NCBI RefSeq assembly: GCF_030272615.1
Contig: NC_081414.1
Location: forward strand, 528,097,137-528,161,136
Origin: Cryptomeria japonica
Taxonomy: Eukaryota; Streptophyta; Pinopsida; Cupressales; Cupressaceae
DNA length: 64,000 nt
Direction: 5' to 3'
Numbering within the stretch: position 1 is the stretch's first letter; the number at the start of each line of letters is the position of its first letter. The notes beneath the pieces are model-generated. The model ran no database searches, was not told the DNA's origin, and worked only from the letters and a program-made list of their open reading frames with translations. Positions 35,359 to 49,800 of the stretch are shown here, one piece after another. The translations under genes and the position numbers were made by a program.

Positions 35359-36120
35359 AAATTTAAAGACGTAAATGTTCTAACTTCAAAATAAAGAATG
35401 AAAACTCTTTAACTTCAAATAAATTTATAATTCCTTTAATAAATTTATTAGTTCTCTCAAATCATTCCATACTCACATAATGCCATTCAAATTAAGTCAT
35501 TAAATTTGCAAGTTCAATAATTAAAATAACAAGTCTATATCAAATAAATAGATATAAAATAGTAATTTTACAAAAATGAGTATTCTTTCATAGTATTCCA
35601 ACATACAAGCTCATCATTCTTAGTTACATTACAAGACTTAGGAATTATATTGCCTTAAGCTAACAATATACAAATACAAAATAGTATACAATAATGAGAT
35701 AAGATACGTCATTTGATCTTCAATCTAAAAGTTATCTTTAATACGGTCCTTCGTTTGAAGACGAGAACAAGGTTCAGGTGTTTTTCTGCCCAACCTTGAA
35801 GCATACGCTTCCCCGGAATTCTTAATCAATCAAAAATACCTGACCCTGCATGAATTGCTTAGTAGAAAGACTTCAACATGCAAGATGGAATCTTGGTGCG
35901 TGCCTAGAATGATACATGCATTTTCTATTGTTCTAACTCATTTAAGAAACAAACAAGATCAACTCAAGGATACGGTAGAGATTCATAAATATATCCATCT
36001 ATTCCAATGGTTAATAGGTTACTTGGTCGAGTATAATGTCATGCATAGAAATAAAAATAGTTTGGAAAAGAAAACTATACTCTCTAAAACCCCATATTCG
36101 GCACTCGTCCTGAAAGGTAA
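35359..36120. other. Probable 5' LTR part of element G
   Basis: Non-coding AT-rich DNA just outside the primer-binding-like site, hence by position the U5/R end of the G 5' LTR. No matching copy is in the window, so this is by position only. It is cut at 36120 by element D; GGTAA at 36116-36120 is the D target duplication. Confidence 0.4.
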
Positions 36121-39100
36121 TGTAATACCCCACCAAGAAACCTCGAAGGGATAAAGCTAAAACACAATAATAGAGTGCAAATAATTTTTTATTTTTTTAA
36201 AATTATACACAACACAATGATACAATGAGATATCATAAGCTCAGATAACATAGCCGAAGGCTTAAATAACACCTAAAGAGTTTCCCAATGTGATTACTTA
36301 ATTCAACACTTAACTCAACTCACGCTAATTAATCCAATTAAGATGATTAACTTAATGACAAGATATTACTTTAAACAAGGATATAATTTGTTCAGTAAAT
36401 TAAAATTATAGATAACATGATGAGTTCATCCATTAAGGTTAAAAATATAGATAACATGATTAAGTTCATCCAATAAAATTTAACCATACATTACGTTCAA
36501 ACTTTCATTAAAACATAGGTCATGCATCTAATTTCATAACATACTTTAATTTCATAATAAACTAATGAATACTTTCCATTCATACTTAATTGCATTATCA
36601 ACAACTGAATACATTTTATTATTCAAATCCACATTCTTTCATGATCCAAATTACTACATTTAATAAGATGACTACATACATGCATTTAAGATTAACTTTA
36701 TCTAATCCACATTATACATTCTAACATAATGCCATCTATACATGCTAAATTAAAAAGGAAATAGAAGAACATAAACACCACATAACACCGAAATGATATC
36801 GGAGTTCACCCCTAGTGGGTTACATCTCCGGGTTTGCTCAACTGCAAGACCCCTCTTGATAAAATAAAAGGGTGAAGAATACATAAGGTTCACATCATTA
36901 CATCTTGCCATCAAGGCGTACATAAACCAATAATACATACGACCACATCGGTCCAATAGATACATGAATGATCCCTGAATAGGAAAAGGATCCAACTGAA
37001 CATAATTAAAAACAAATACAAAGATCAACTGGAGAATCCGCAAAACTAAGTCTTCGCATCCCATCATAAGTAACCCGTGGTCCAACATGAATATCAGGTT
37101 GTCACAAGGGCATAGACAACAAGACGACTCCACAATAGTGCTCCTATCAAATACAACACAACAACACACTAGCGAACATAAGGGACAAGTGTCATCACAT
37201 AACTTGGTGTGGCTACCATGGTAGGCCTCCATAGATTTTGGCCCCATCTACTGGGTTACTCTGGCAACCTATTCCGAACCTCCGACCCATCCAAGCCTCA
37301 TGTGGACCCAACACTTCCTTTTGTGAAGACAAGGTTGATGGTTTGCCATTTCAGACCTTCTCACTGTATGTCGAGTCTGTACTAGCACTCATCCCATACG
37401 TGAGGCACAATTATCTTAGTTAGTATTTTCAATAACTAAACTCTCTAATATGCTATTAGGTTATCACTTATTTAGACCCACTTTCGATGGGTTACCCAGC
37501 AACCACTTTGGGTGCAGCCCCCACTCAAAAGCCACTTTCCCATATGACACTAGACCATAATCAAACGAACTCGTAAACCAAGAAATACACCAGGACAATA
37601 TTACAGAGTTCAATACCGTAGAAATACCCACTTGGTCAAACAAGACTTCATACGAGGTGCACTGACTGACGGTACTCTAACTAGAGACCTGACCACCTAT
37701 GGTCAACCACGACCAACATTCAACACTCACATAAAGGCCATGACCGGATACAAAATCATCACCAGAAAACAATCAAAACTTGAGATCAAGGACATAAACA
37801 GGTACCCAAATCAACATATGACATTAACCAACAATCACAATCAAGGACTTGCCATTTCATAAGCAAATGTGAATACATAAATTTAAACATGCATAGGCAT
37901 AAACTGGAAAGGACAACCTTTTTCCATATTGTTTAAACATTAAAATCAATCCAATTTTTGAATTGATCTAAGTTTGATTGCAGTTTGTCTACCTTGTCTA
38001 GGTACATGTCGCTCATGGTTTTCTAACTCACTAAAGTTCATTTTGCATCAGAAAATAATATAATCACTTCATCCTGAGTTTTCAACCAAAATCACATTAA
38101 TATAAATATAATATACACAAAACACCAATGATATAAAATCAATTATTCATTAATCACATAAAAATATGATATTAATTTTTAAAATTAAACATCATTTTCA
38201 TTCTATCTTGACATAGTTTATCTAAACTTATTTTCTTTTCCAAACCAAGATATACTTTCCAGAAAATATAAATATACATTTAAGGAAACTTAAACTAGAT
38301 AATCATTTCCCAATGAAATAAAGTTCACAAGCATATTTTAAAACAAATATACCAGCTCAAGATATTAATTAGTATATATATCTTTATATATACCCTAATT
38401 AATAATTCATAATTGACATGAATTAATATATATTTAAAAATATACATTAATTATAACGACAATTAATATATAATTTAATAATACACATTAATTTATAAAT
38501 CACTATATATATATATATATTAAAATAGTAATTATAAATTAATATATAATTAATAAAATATATTAATTAAAAAAATTAATAATAATTAAAAAAACATTTA
38601 AAAAAAAAACTTTTTAATAAAAAAAATAACTTATTTTTTTGTTTTTGTTTTAAAAGGGGGCCCACGAGCCCCACCACGTGGAAGCCCATGTGGTCTCCCC
38701 TTTCCTAAGGGAAGGGTTGTGGGGACCATGACATGGTCTCCCCACAACCACGGCTGTGTGGAGACCATGTTATGGCCTCCACGCCATGGCTCTTCCCAAG
38801 GCTTGGGGAAGCCACAACTCTCCCCAGTCATGGGTCGAGGTCGTGGTTCCCAATCTGCCCCCAAATCAACATTTGTTTATTAATAATAATTTTTTTTGTT
38901 TAATTTATTCTATTAAAACAAAAAACACCTCCAATCAGCAGTCTCAACAGAGACAATATTCTGAGAATCAGTTTCCAAAATATGAATGCTCAATTTAAAA
39001 ACACAATATATATATATATATAACAATGCATTTCCAAACCATAAACCCAAAAAATGGCAGGGAGGATGAAAATTAAGCAATCTATTGGAAATAAACAATC

Positions 39101-40418
39101 CCAACAAGCTAAAATTGGGGAAAAATTAACCAGCATATCCAAAATGCTCAAATTTGCATTTTTTTGACAAAATTAAACTGTGGACAGCCAACCCCCAATT
39201 TTAATTTTAAAACAACCTGAGCAACCAAAATCTAAACTTGAGGTTGGAAAATAAGACAAGGAGGGCTTGAATTGGAGATTTAATTACAACTCTTTCATTT
39301 TCCCCCAAATAAATGAGATTTTTAACCTTCACGACCAGATTTCTACAAAATCCAAAACAATCTCTTTTAAACAAAGAAACCAACGAAATAAACCAGAGAC
39401 CTACCTGATTTAGCAATCCTGGAAGAGATTGAAGGAGAGCCCAACCTGCAAGCTCCAGAAATCCTTCTTCCCCCAAAATGCCCAAAAACCTCCCATCCAA
39501 AAATATTTTTCAAAAATCCTCTTCAAAATAATCCTCTCCAATATTTTTCCAAAACCTAGGTTAAATGGGAGATTGTTGACCAAAATTCATTTTTTGATTT
39601 AAAATGAATTCTTTTAAATAAAATCCAAAAATCATTCTTTTCAACAAATCAAATATACTAAACTTGCTTTTCTAATAAAATTGATTTTCTCAAATAATTG
39701 GAATTAACCTTTCTATTACTAAAATGCCAAAGAGGTTAAATTATTTCTATTTCAAATATATTTAACCTTTCCTTTCACAAAGCATAAGCTAAATAAATTC
39801 ATCATTAAAATTAACCATTTAATCAAACTTGCAATAAACAGGATTTGAGCAATTCTAATTAGTGATTAATCGCACAAGAAGGGGTCCTATTTAATTTAGT
39901 CCCTTAATTACAATGCGTAAACACACATTAAATAAAATTAAACACTATGGATTAAATACTCAACTTTACCACATGCAAAGCACGCAATTCAAGAACTCCA
40001 ACCAGATAAACGACCCGCATACCCAACCAAAGGGGAAACTGACTAACGACTGACGACGCTCACTTGAGCACGACAAGGGTAAAACGAGGGTCTTACGACC
40101 ACCTAATCTAATCTCTAAGGACTAATGAGGAACACTCAAACTTGCAAATCCAAGTTGGGACGAACCCCATACCTATGCAGTACTGTACCTACAATCTCCT
40201 ACAACCAAGAGTCATACATATATATATATATAATGAAAGTGTTAGCCCGAGATTAGTAACACAAATCAGGAGAGAAAATAAACTTACATAAGAATTTATG
40301 TGAAAACCACATTAAGAGGTACGCACAAAAATCAAAACATCTGACTATAACATTATAACATGGTAAACTAACCAAGTTCAGACCGAGATTAGAATCTAAT
40401 TAGGGCAGGGGTATTACA
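36121..40418 (-). repeat. 3' LTR of element D
   Basis: Aligns with 52056-56143 nearly end to end. Differences: about 280 bp at 37886-38165 are absent from the other copy, and the TA run at 39007-39022 is 8 units here against 56 there. A GC-rich block with inverted repeats lies at 38655-38865. A 165-codon sense frame at 37247-36750 is open in both copies but differs at about 20 residues, so no coding constraint is seen. Confidence 0.88.
38655..38865. repeat. GC-rich inverted-repeat block in the D LTR
   Basis: Within very AT-rich DNA, a GC-rich block carries hairpin-forming units such as GGGGACCATGACATGGTCTC followed by CCC, and a similar GTGGAGACCATG pair. The copy in the other LTR is at 54297-54492. 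Confidence 0.7.
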
Positions 40419-43400
40419 TCCTCCCCCCTATGTTCCGACTTACTCTTGGAAGTCGTAAGGCTAGATGGAAAACATGCAACATGCATTAGCCCTAAAACTC
40501 ATTTGACAAATATCAAATTGCACATAGGAATCTTCTCACAAATAATTGAAACATAATTGCTAAATCCTCTACGAATGCCATTTTCCATTGGTAAGATGCA
40601 TCTAAATATATACATTTCTTATAACATTTTAGGAACTATCAATAATCATAGCAGAGAAACAAGAATTTTCTTCCTTTTATCGCACCAAATTAAAGCATTA
40701 AAAGAGGTAAACAACAATTACCATACTTATCTACCAAATATGACAAGAAAACATGCCATCGTGATCAATTTCTTTTACCAATCCATCTTTTTCATAAAAC
40801 CTTATCGCATAGAACTAGCTTCAAAATTCAAATTCCACAACCAAGTTAACTTTCATGAAATGAGAGCAACATATAAACACAATTGTTTACACTTGTCAGA
40901 CATATAAAAACCTTTCCAATGACTATGTCCCATAACATAGTGACAAGTTAACACAATTTACTCCATGATTACACATAATAATCATCCACATAACTAGAAT
41001 GTACAACTCAAAAGGCCACATGTGAGCATGTCTAATGCTCGATCAAAAATAACATGCACGATCAGCATCTCTATGCCTAATCTCAGAACAAATAACTTGA
41101 TCATAAATATCCAACATCTCACTCAAAGGCTTGATGGTGCTAGGGCATTCCATACAAGACCTTTGTGAACATCCCTTGTTGCGTAAGGTGGTTAGCCTCT
41201 AAGAGATAGTCACCACACATAGGTAGGTAGTGGATCCTAGCTTCCTCACAACCTCACATACCCCTATCCTCAAGGTTCCCTACTTCGACTTCCTCGTACA
41301 CACTCAACCAAGAGCGTCGCATACGTCCTTGGAGAGGAATTCACAATTCAACACAAGACCAGCATACGAAAACAATAAGGATAAACCAGTTTACCCACCA
41401 GAGTACAAATGAATAAAGATAATAAACCATCAATTTTAATAGAAGGCAAGAAAATAATCCAAAATTCGCAACACCAAATCAAGTAATGAAAAGATAGCAA
41501 GATTGTGGCTAAACCTTCAAAGTCAAAATATAATAAATTGCTGGTCCACAAGGAAATAAACAAGGATATCATAATTGCAAATAACATCACTATGTGACTA
41601 GCATCTAGCCACCAATGAGGAAGGAACAATCATCTAGCTATCATAGCATCTCATCATGTGGTTTGGCCTAGTCACACATCCACACGGCATGGCAGTGTGC
41701 ACCTCGAAATCACCCTGCATCATGTCGTCACGCGGCATGGTAATACTCCAAGAGGAGAAGACACGCAATGGGCATATCCCACATGGTAGTGTACCTCACA
41801 GAAAAAGGCATGTGCAGGTCACGTCCCGCACAGTGACGTATATCTTATGATACGCATCGAAAGCCAGAGGTATACATGGCTAAGGTCCACCCACATGTCT
41901 ACCAACACCTACTAACCGGCAGCCCATCTGGACAAAACCTCCCTTTCATGAAGACAAGGCAGAAGATCCTCCAAGATACATCATTACTATGCTCAAGAAT
42001 TGCCATCAATAATGCTCAAATAAAAGAGAGGAACAGGCTAGCACACATAAACCTTTAAAATGGTTCATCAAAAGGGAAAGTATTGAGTACACCTTTAATA
42101 CAGTTTCATTATATAACTATATTTTTCCTCTAAATAGAGTAGCTAAAGTTGCTTCGCACTGACATTACTCGTACGTCGATCCATACTATTCAAGGAACGG
42201 TGACTTCTAATACTACCCCTTAACATACTGAATTACCAACAACCCAAGGTTTGGTACTCAGTAGGGTAACAAATAAGCAACATCACATAAACAGTATGGT
42301 TTTCCATACTCATAAGTAAACATATCCTCCATGGTTGATTACTTCACCATCCCATGGGCACATATAGCAAGCACGGGTTTCTTACAATACACAAAGAAAG
42401 CACCAGTACTGGTTTATTCACATTTACGGGGAGTACTTTTCAGTACACTATCATCTACTCAAGGAAGGTTTTAATTATACTTCCCACGTGAATAACTGAG
42501 TAAAATTATTCTAGATAGAAGTATTGAAATTCTTTACAATTCAAAATTACATAAGGAAATAACGTCTTTCCTATATCTTTCACTAATTCCACGAAGCAAC
42601 AATATTCATATTACTAAACATGCAAATTTATTTCCAAAGCATAAGACTTCCATCTCTCAATATGAAGCCAAAATGCAAAAATACAATTTCATATTCTTTA
42701 TATACATTCTATTTAAATCAAAGCATTCTTTAGTAGTATTTCTAAAAATCTTATAATCTAGGTAAAGAAAATGGAAAGAGAGTTTGATATTCAAACCATT
42801 TCTTACATAAGCACAAGATTAACAAGATCACACGACATTATAAAATTTCACACTATAAGCCTATCATCTTAATTGAACGGTTTTCATATCACTATCGTTA
42901 GAAGAATTCCAATTGGCTTAACATGACGTTTCCAAATATTATGGTTGCAACAGAATGTCCTAATTTTCCAAACAACAGAGATCAAGATAGACAATCTTTT
43001 TAGTAATACAAGACCTCTTGTGAACACTCACTACTCTTAATTAATACAAAACATATCATAATCTACAATCTTTCATTGAAATTCAAAGTATGATAAGAAG
43101 GTAAAAGAGGAGCTATCAACTAAATAATACATACTTATGCATGCACATCAAACAAGCTTTTCATTTGCACTTTCTAATCATAATAAGGCAACTATATATA
43201 TCCAAAAGCAAGTTCAATGAAGCATTGTTAAAATAGGTTGTCAATTGAATCAGTATAATGAAACACATAAAACAATCTTTCAAGGAGCACATTAATACAC
43301 TCTTAGCCACTATAACATGTTCCCTTTTTATACATCTTTTACACACAAGGCAGTTTCATATAACAACTATTCGCACATTAATGCACATTACTTAAGATAG

Positions 43401-43877
43401 AATTTAATTATGTTACTCCCACAATACACATGGAGAATTCTTTAATGTAATCATACAATTTTCTCCCAATAACCAATATAATATTTTAAACCCATAGCCC
43501 TCTAATTATCTAGAAGCACAGAAGAATCATATGACTCACACAAGGGTTCAAGAAGTCACAACCTTTCTCTTGCAATAAGAAAACTCACATAAGAGATAAT
43601 ACACATATAACAAACATTTTAATTTATAGAGAGGAAGAGGAGGAATGATGTTAAACATGCAATTCACCACACCATAAGCATTCAACATTTACCATACAAG
43701 TCCTTCAAATCAACAACACCAAGATAGATCACAATCTTAATACAAGCACATTTCGTACTTTCAGATTCAAAACAAGCACTGACCAACCCAATGGATTAGT
43801 CAGAAGAGTACAACAGTCAATAAGGGAGGTACATACGAATCTCTTTCAGAATAAGAGTAATCGTAGACCAAGATATC
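40419..43877 (-). other. Non-coding interior of element D, 3' part
   Basis: Begins with the polypurine tract (minus-strand TAGGGGGGAGGA, plus 40419-40430). No frame above about 116 codons and no similarity to gag or pol on either strand. Element C enters after ATATC at 43873-43877. Confidence 0.75.
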
Positions 43878-44046
43878 TGTAGCATCCTAAAATTGCGACA
43901 CTTGCAATTTTGACTGCATTTGGATCTTCACGATGGCGATGCAACACGGAACCTGAATGGAGACCCCGAAACTTGTTCATGACATCAAAAACTGCATTTC
44001 TCAGCACCCTGGCCTGATCCTCCTTGCACCCTGCTGCCCCTGGAGG

Positions 44047-44203
44047 TGGGACCATGGTGCCTAACACCCTGGTCCTTCAGGACTAGGGCGCCCAGCACCC
44101 TGGTCCCCCAGGACTAGGGCGCCCAGCACCCTGGTCCCCCAGGACTAGGGCGCCCAGCACCCTGGTCCCCCAGGACCATGGCGCCCAGCACCCTGGTCCT
44201 TGG
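44047..44203 (+). repeat. 31-bp minisatellite, five units
   Basis: Middle units are exact: AGGACTAGGGCGCCCAGCAC followed by CCTGGTCCCCC, 31 bp, repeated without change. The other LTR of this same element has only two units (50717-50775). Confidence 0.85.
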
Positions 44204-44331
44204 CCCTATTTTGGGCCCGGTCTCTTTTGGGCATCGGGTCTTTTAGTTTGCAAATTGGAAAATAATATTTCCTGGTCGGCCTAAGGTTGGGAAAATCAGT
44301 CTATCAGCCCTAATTGACAAGTATATAAACT

Positions 44332-44339
44332 ACATTTCC
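44332..44339 (+). promoter_or_regulatory. TATA box, C 5' LTR
   Basis: TATATAAA, same context as in the B LTRs. Confidence 0.65.
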
Positions 44340-45184
44340 CCTCTCAAAAAGGAGGAGGACATATGTGAGCAAGGCACGAAAGCGATATTCAAACATTCAA
44401 GCATTCCTTCAAGCAATTGATCATTCTAAGTCTCCATTCAAGGCTAAGTGTTGCATTCAAGACAAGGATTCAACCATTGAAGAGGAGATCACATACAACA
44501 TATAACATACTACATACATTACACCTTCGCATGTAAGAATACAAACATTCTTACAACAAGGTATCAGTACTTGTTTACATTACAAACATTTACATTTACA
44601 GCATTCTCATTTCTTGGTTAATTCCAAAACCGGGGTTTGACCTAAAGGCGAACCCCTCATCCCTAACCCCCCAATCGTCCTCTCTTTTCTGTGTGTAGGT
44701 TGCAGGTATGTGGCTGTAATTGAAGATCCGGAATCCTTGTGCAGAGACGAACAGATCCCCCTTCGTTTCGCGGATTTTTCGGAGCACCGTGTGCACGCCG
44801 GGCGCCATCGTCCCGTCAACTTTCACTCAAATTTGCAGAACAGCACCGTCTCGACATTTTACTGCTAATTTCAGGTCCACAGCTTCATCCTATATTCCTA
44901 TCTCTGTTTATAAGTGAATCTTTCTCACTTTTCATGCTTTCCTAGCTTAATCTTTCTATCCACATTTCTTTACAAAAGAGGGTATCCTTGCTATCACAAC
45001 CCTTGAAACTCATTTAGAATCCAATCTTGCATTGTGTGGGATTGGATCTTGTGGGTTTCAACCCCTCTTTTGAATGTAAAGTCTCTTCTAAGTGAAAACC
45101 ATCAACCCTAGTGACTCTCCCTTCTCTCTCCTTGGAGTTGGGGAGGGGAGAACGACTAGGGTTCGATTTTTCCGCTTTACATTT

Positions 45185-45204
45185 TGGTGAACCCGACGTG
45201 AACA
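45185..45204 (+). other. Primer-binding site of element C
   Basis: TGGTGAACCCGACGTGAACA, identical to the B site and also 3 bp after the LTR. Confidence 0.75.
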
Positions 45205-46365
45205 TCCTCATTCTGATTATTCATGGTTAGATCTGAAAATTTTGTTTCCTTAATTACATTTCCATGTTTGATCTTTTGCAAATTTTAGAGGTTGATTGCA
45301 TAAAAACCCTAAAATTTTCTTTTTAAGTAATTAAACTTGTGGAATGTTTAATTGTTAATGCTTGTTTCAGATCTACCCTTCTATTGCAAATTGTCAATTC
45401 ATATTTGTGCTTTAATTCTGAAAATTAAGTGGTTAAATGTCAAAACCCTAATTTTAAGACCTTCTTGATTTAACCTTTGACTGATAATTTCACTAATCAA
45501 AACACCTCCAAATCGGCTGTAACTTTGGATTCCGCAACAAAATCACAATATCTTTCATCTCTGAAAATTTGGAAAAAAGTTGCGAGGACCGTGTGCACCC
45601 TGAGCGCCATCGTCCCCGACATTTTTTCCAAAATTTTGGGAGCTAGATCTTACTGTATTTTTCTGCTAAAATCCAGAATTTTGGTTGATTTTATCAATTT
45701 TAACACTTTCAAAATTAAAGTCAAAGTTGGTCTAGCGATTTCTTGGATGGAGGCTTCTAATCATTCAAAAATCATTGAAATTGAAATTCATATCAAAATT
45801 GTGTTTCTTACAGTCCTAAATCTGAAAAGTGTGTTAGCATTTATTCAAAATTTCAGTGTTTTATTCAAATTCTTGCAATTTGTGACTTTTGAAGTTAAGT
45901 GTTTAATTGCAACAACCTTGATTTCCGCTTTCAAATTCGAATTTTGCATGAAATTGAGTCAACTTTTAAATTTCAAAGCCTGCATTGCTTTCAGTATTCC
46001 CTCTAAAATCATAAAATTCAAAATTTCAGTTTCCCTCTCTTTTTCAAAATTCAAATTTTACATTTTTCAACAATCTTGGTAGGGTTCAATTTTGAGATTG
46101 CAACTTTAATTTGGCCTATCTACAGATCGTAAAATCACTCAATTTTTTCAGATTAGCTTTAAAATCATCATAACTTTCATCCCTGAAAATTTCGAAAAAA
46201 TTTGCGAGGACCGTGTGCACTCCGTTCGCCACGGTCCCGGACATTTTTTCCGAAATTTCGGGAGATTGTCCTGATTGTATTTAACAGCTTAAATCTAGGA
46301 GATTGGTTGATTTTATTGAAATTTGCTACCTATAAAATTCAAAATCTTCTCTCTTTCTTTAATGC
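45205..46365 (+). other. Untranslated leader of element C
   Basis: Homologous to the B leader. It carries the same two hairpin copies, at 45586-45615 and 46208-46237. The open frame 45477-46082 is shorter than its B counterpart and diverges, so it is not taken as a gene. Confidence 0.6.
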
Positions 46366-49300
46366 ATGAGTTTTACAACAATAAGCCCTACTTACACTAT
46401 TCCCGTTAGACGAAGCCTTAGAATTAAGTCTTTCCAAGGTGTAATTACCGAGGAGATGGAACCTAATTTGAATGGCCTTTTAAACGAGGACATGGGTAAT
46501 TCCTCTAATCCTCTTAATGATGAAGAAGCTCTCCATGAGGTTTCTGTAGAACAACTTTCAAAATTGGATAACCAATTTGATGATTTTCGACAATAGATGT
46601 CTCAAGAATAACCCGATAGTGAAGCTCTTTCATTAATTGAGGGTCTAAAACGTATGGTTCAAAGTGATAAGAATGGAATTGATATTTTGCGTGGTATTGC
46701 ACACATTGTGGATTCGAATGTGATGCCGATGAAAAGTTGTGCCGAAACTTTAGGTTATACACAACCTCCTACTCAAGTTAATCATTCTATTTCTTTGACA
46801 ACTCCTATTGCTAGTATACCTACTTTTACATCAAACATAATGACTACTTCAACACAAGACATTCCTCCTATGATCACCAGTCATGGGGGCAATCCTTCTT
46901 CTTCAATCAACCCTCTTCTTTCATTCAATCCAACTTCTTCATTCATTCCTTCAATGAGTGTTCCTATTATACCTCCACAAATGAACATGACGCAAGGGGG
47001 CAATTCATTTAACCCTTCCATTCCTCCTTGTAGTGTTCCTCCTGTCCAATCATCTCCTATGACTAACTATCATAGTGTCCCACCACCTTACTCTCTACCT
47101 TCTTTCAATAACATAACACCTCCATCACAATCTAACACGTCTAATATGAACTCTTCGACTGAAGCGACCATTAACAATCTTGCACAAACTGTCTCTTCTT
47201 TACAGCAACAAATTGCCTCTATGAATCAATCTAAGTTTAGTGTGCCCACATTTGATGTTGCGAGCCCACTTTCTCTTGACATTGTTCAAGCTATCCCCCC
47301 TAAACATGTTGAAATTCCGCATTTGGAGCTTTATAATGGTAAGGGTGATCCTCTTAAGACCTTTCAAACAATATGTACTGATTTTGCTTATGACCAAAGG
47401 TTGCTTGCAAAACTGTTTACTAGAACATTAAGAGATAAAGCCCTACAATGGTATTGCTCGTTGCCTTCTTATTCTATTACTTCTTTCGAACAACTTGCAA
47501 ATGCTTTTATTCAACAATTTCAAAACAATATAAGTCCTAAGGTTACTTTGATTGATTTAATGCATTGTAAACAAGGTGTTAAAGAAAAAGTGACTGATTT
47601 CATTGGTAGATATAAGCATTTGTATGCTCAAATTTCCTTTCCAATGCCTGATAATGATATTCAAAGAATCTTTATTTCTAATTTACAAAAAGATATTAGA
47701 GAAAAACTCCTGTTTTCTAAGTTTACTTCTTTCCAACAGTTGTGTGCAACTCTTCACAATTATCAACTGACTGTGAGTCAAATGGAACAAGCAAATCCTA
47801 TGGCTCCGAGTGATAAGGGTGATAGTAGTCAACAACCATTTGGGAAGTTTAAACCGAACAGAGAGTCCATTAAATTCAATGAAAACATCATCAACAACAA
47901 TGTGAATGTAGCATCAGGTGTGCCTCCTATTTCTAAGTTTTTCAAGAAAGAAAGAAAGTTTACTCCTTTGAATGAATCATTGCATAGTATTATGAATAAG
48001 TTATTGGAACAAAACGTGCTTACTCTTCCTCCTATAAGGCAAATAGATCCTGCAAAGATTAATTCACCCTATTTTGATAACAAATCTTTTTGTCAATTTC
48101 ATCGTCATCGTGGGCATGATACTGAGAAATGTTTTGCTTTAAAGGGAAAAATTCAAGATTTGATTGATAATAATACTATCTCTGTTTCTGGTGTGAATGA
48201 TAAAGGCAACACATCTGTAGCTCCTCCTAACCAAAATCTTCAGATTTTTACTGATCCATTACCTTCTCATACCTCTAATGCAATTGATACTAATGATTCC
48301 TCTGTCTCACCTGATGATCTTATGTCTATGACTCCTAATGTGATTAACTTTGTGGAGCAGCAGAAAATCCCTAAAGAACCTTCCATCACATTTGATTCCA
48401 GTGAAACTATCAGGGCACTTGATGGTCCTTTATATATAGTTGCAAAAGTCAAGAATACACCTTGTCGTGGAGTGCTTATTGATCCTTCTTGTATGGTTAA
48501 TGTCATTGCTAAAGAATTTCTTTTTACTTTGCAATTGAATCAAGTGATCTATGACGAAACAAATGTGGTTGTGAAACTATTTGATGCATTTTCTTCTCCT
48601 GCAATTGGTTCTATTACATTACCTATTGAGGTCCATAACAAATCCCTTGATGTGGACTTTGCTATTATTCCATCGTCCGAACAATTTCGTGTGAAGCTAG
48701 GCTATCCTTGGCTATCTTCCATGAAAGCTATTGCTTCTCCTATTCACAAGTGCTTGAAATTTCCCCATAATGGTGAAGTTGTTACTGTCAATCATAGTCT
48801 CTTTAAACCAGCTGAAAGAACTTCTAGCGTTCCTATTGATTACTTTTGGCCTAAACAATTCCAATCTCTTCCACCGCGAAGTGATCATCTTTTCAAATCT
48901 TATCAAAAGTGGAAAAAAGATATGATCCTATCTCTAAGTGAACCTAGAACACCCAAACTTGATATTCCTATCATTCTTGAGAAGGAAGTTCTTCCTTTGA
49001 AAGATAAAACCAATGTCTTTCCTCAAGAAGATTCCCAACCCATCCCTATGGATGTAACTATGCCTATGTCTAATAAACTTTCTAAAGGTAGACCTATACC
49101 TCCTCGTCATGATGGGCTTGGTCTCCTTCCTAAACCAAATATTCCTCCTTTATATGGAGCAGTTCCTCCTCCTTCCTCTTATGGAGAGAAGAGACCTTCC
49201 TCTTCTCCTATTATTCAACCTAAGAGACCACAACCTAAACACCCAAGTGATAAGGATGAGAACATTCCTCCTCCTCAATCTTCGCAACTTCCTACTAAGA

Positions 49301-49800
49301 CTAGACGAAATCATTCTGCACGTGAACGCCGATGAAAGCGTCATCTTAGAGCTCAGGCAGCTGCTTCTCAAATTTTGCAATCCCCAAAAACACCTTCAGC
49401 CAGTATTATTCCATTTTCTCCTCAGCCGACGATTGAGCCGAAATCTCCTAAACATAAGATGCGTGATGGTCTTGATCCTGTGCGAGTTAAAGATCCTATT
49501 TTTATAAATCTTGATGATGATATAGATGAAAATGTTATTCATGATGAAAATGTTACTCCTGTTCATTCTGATAGTGAATATGAATATGTTGATGTTGATA
49601 ACCATTTATCTAACGAATTTTCTAAAGCACTTATCCTAGCTCCTAGACAAGAACACCATGGCTTGGGATATGAACATAGCCCTTGTTTGGATTTTGTGAT
49701 AGCTCCATCTGCTGTGTTGGATGTTCCTCCTCTAGTGTGTTTCCTACCTTCCCGAAATATTGATCAGCAAGATTGGGGGGTAGATGACGTGGTAGACTAG
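46366..49800 (+). pseudogene. C gag-protease polyprotein, three breaks
   Basis: Same layout as B: proline/serine-rich N-terminal region, Gag domain from about 47320, knuckle FCQFHRHRGHDTEKC near 48090, protease-like domain from about 48430 with GVLIDPSCMVNVI, proline-rich basic region, acidic tail. Breaks: TGG to TAG near 46594, one extra base near 46610, and CGA to TGA at 49333-49335. A 9-bp in-frame deletion removes part of the DPLTHVKTF region. Between these an 893-codon frame (46654-49335) is open. The altered protease site DPSC is shared with B. Confidence 0.85.

Larger units (their letters stand above)
43878..45181 (+). repeat. 5' LTR of element C
   Basis: 1,304 bp, TGTAGCATCC to TTTACA, with five minisatellite units (44047-44203), a TATA box at 44332 and the hairpin variant at 44781-44813. 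Confidence 0.92.
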
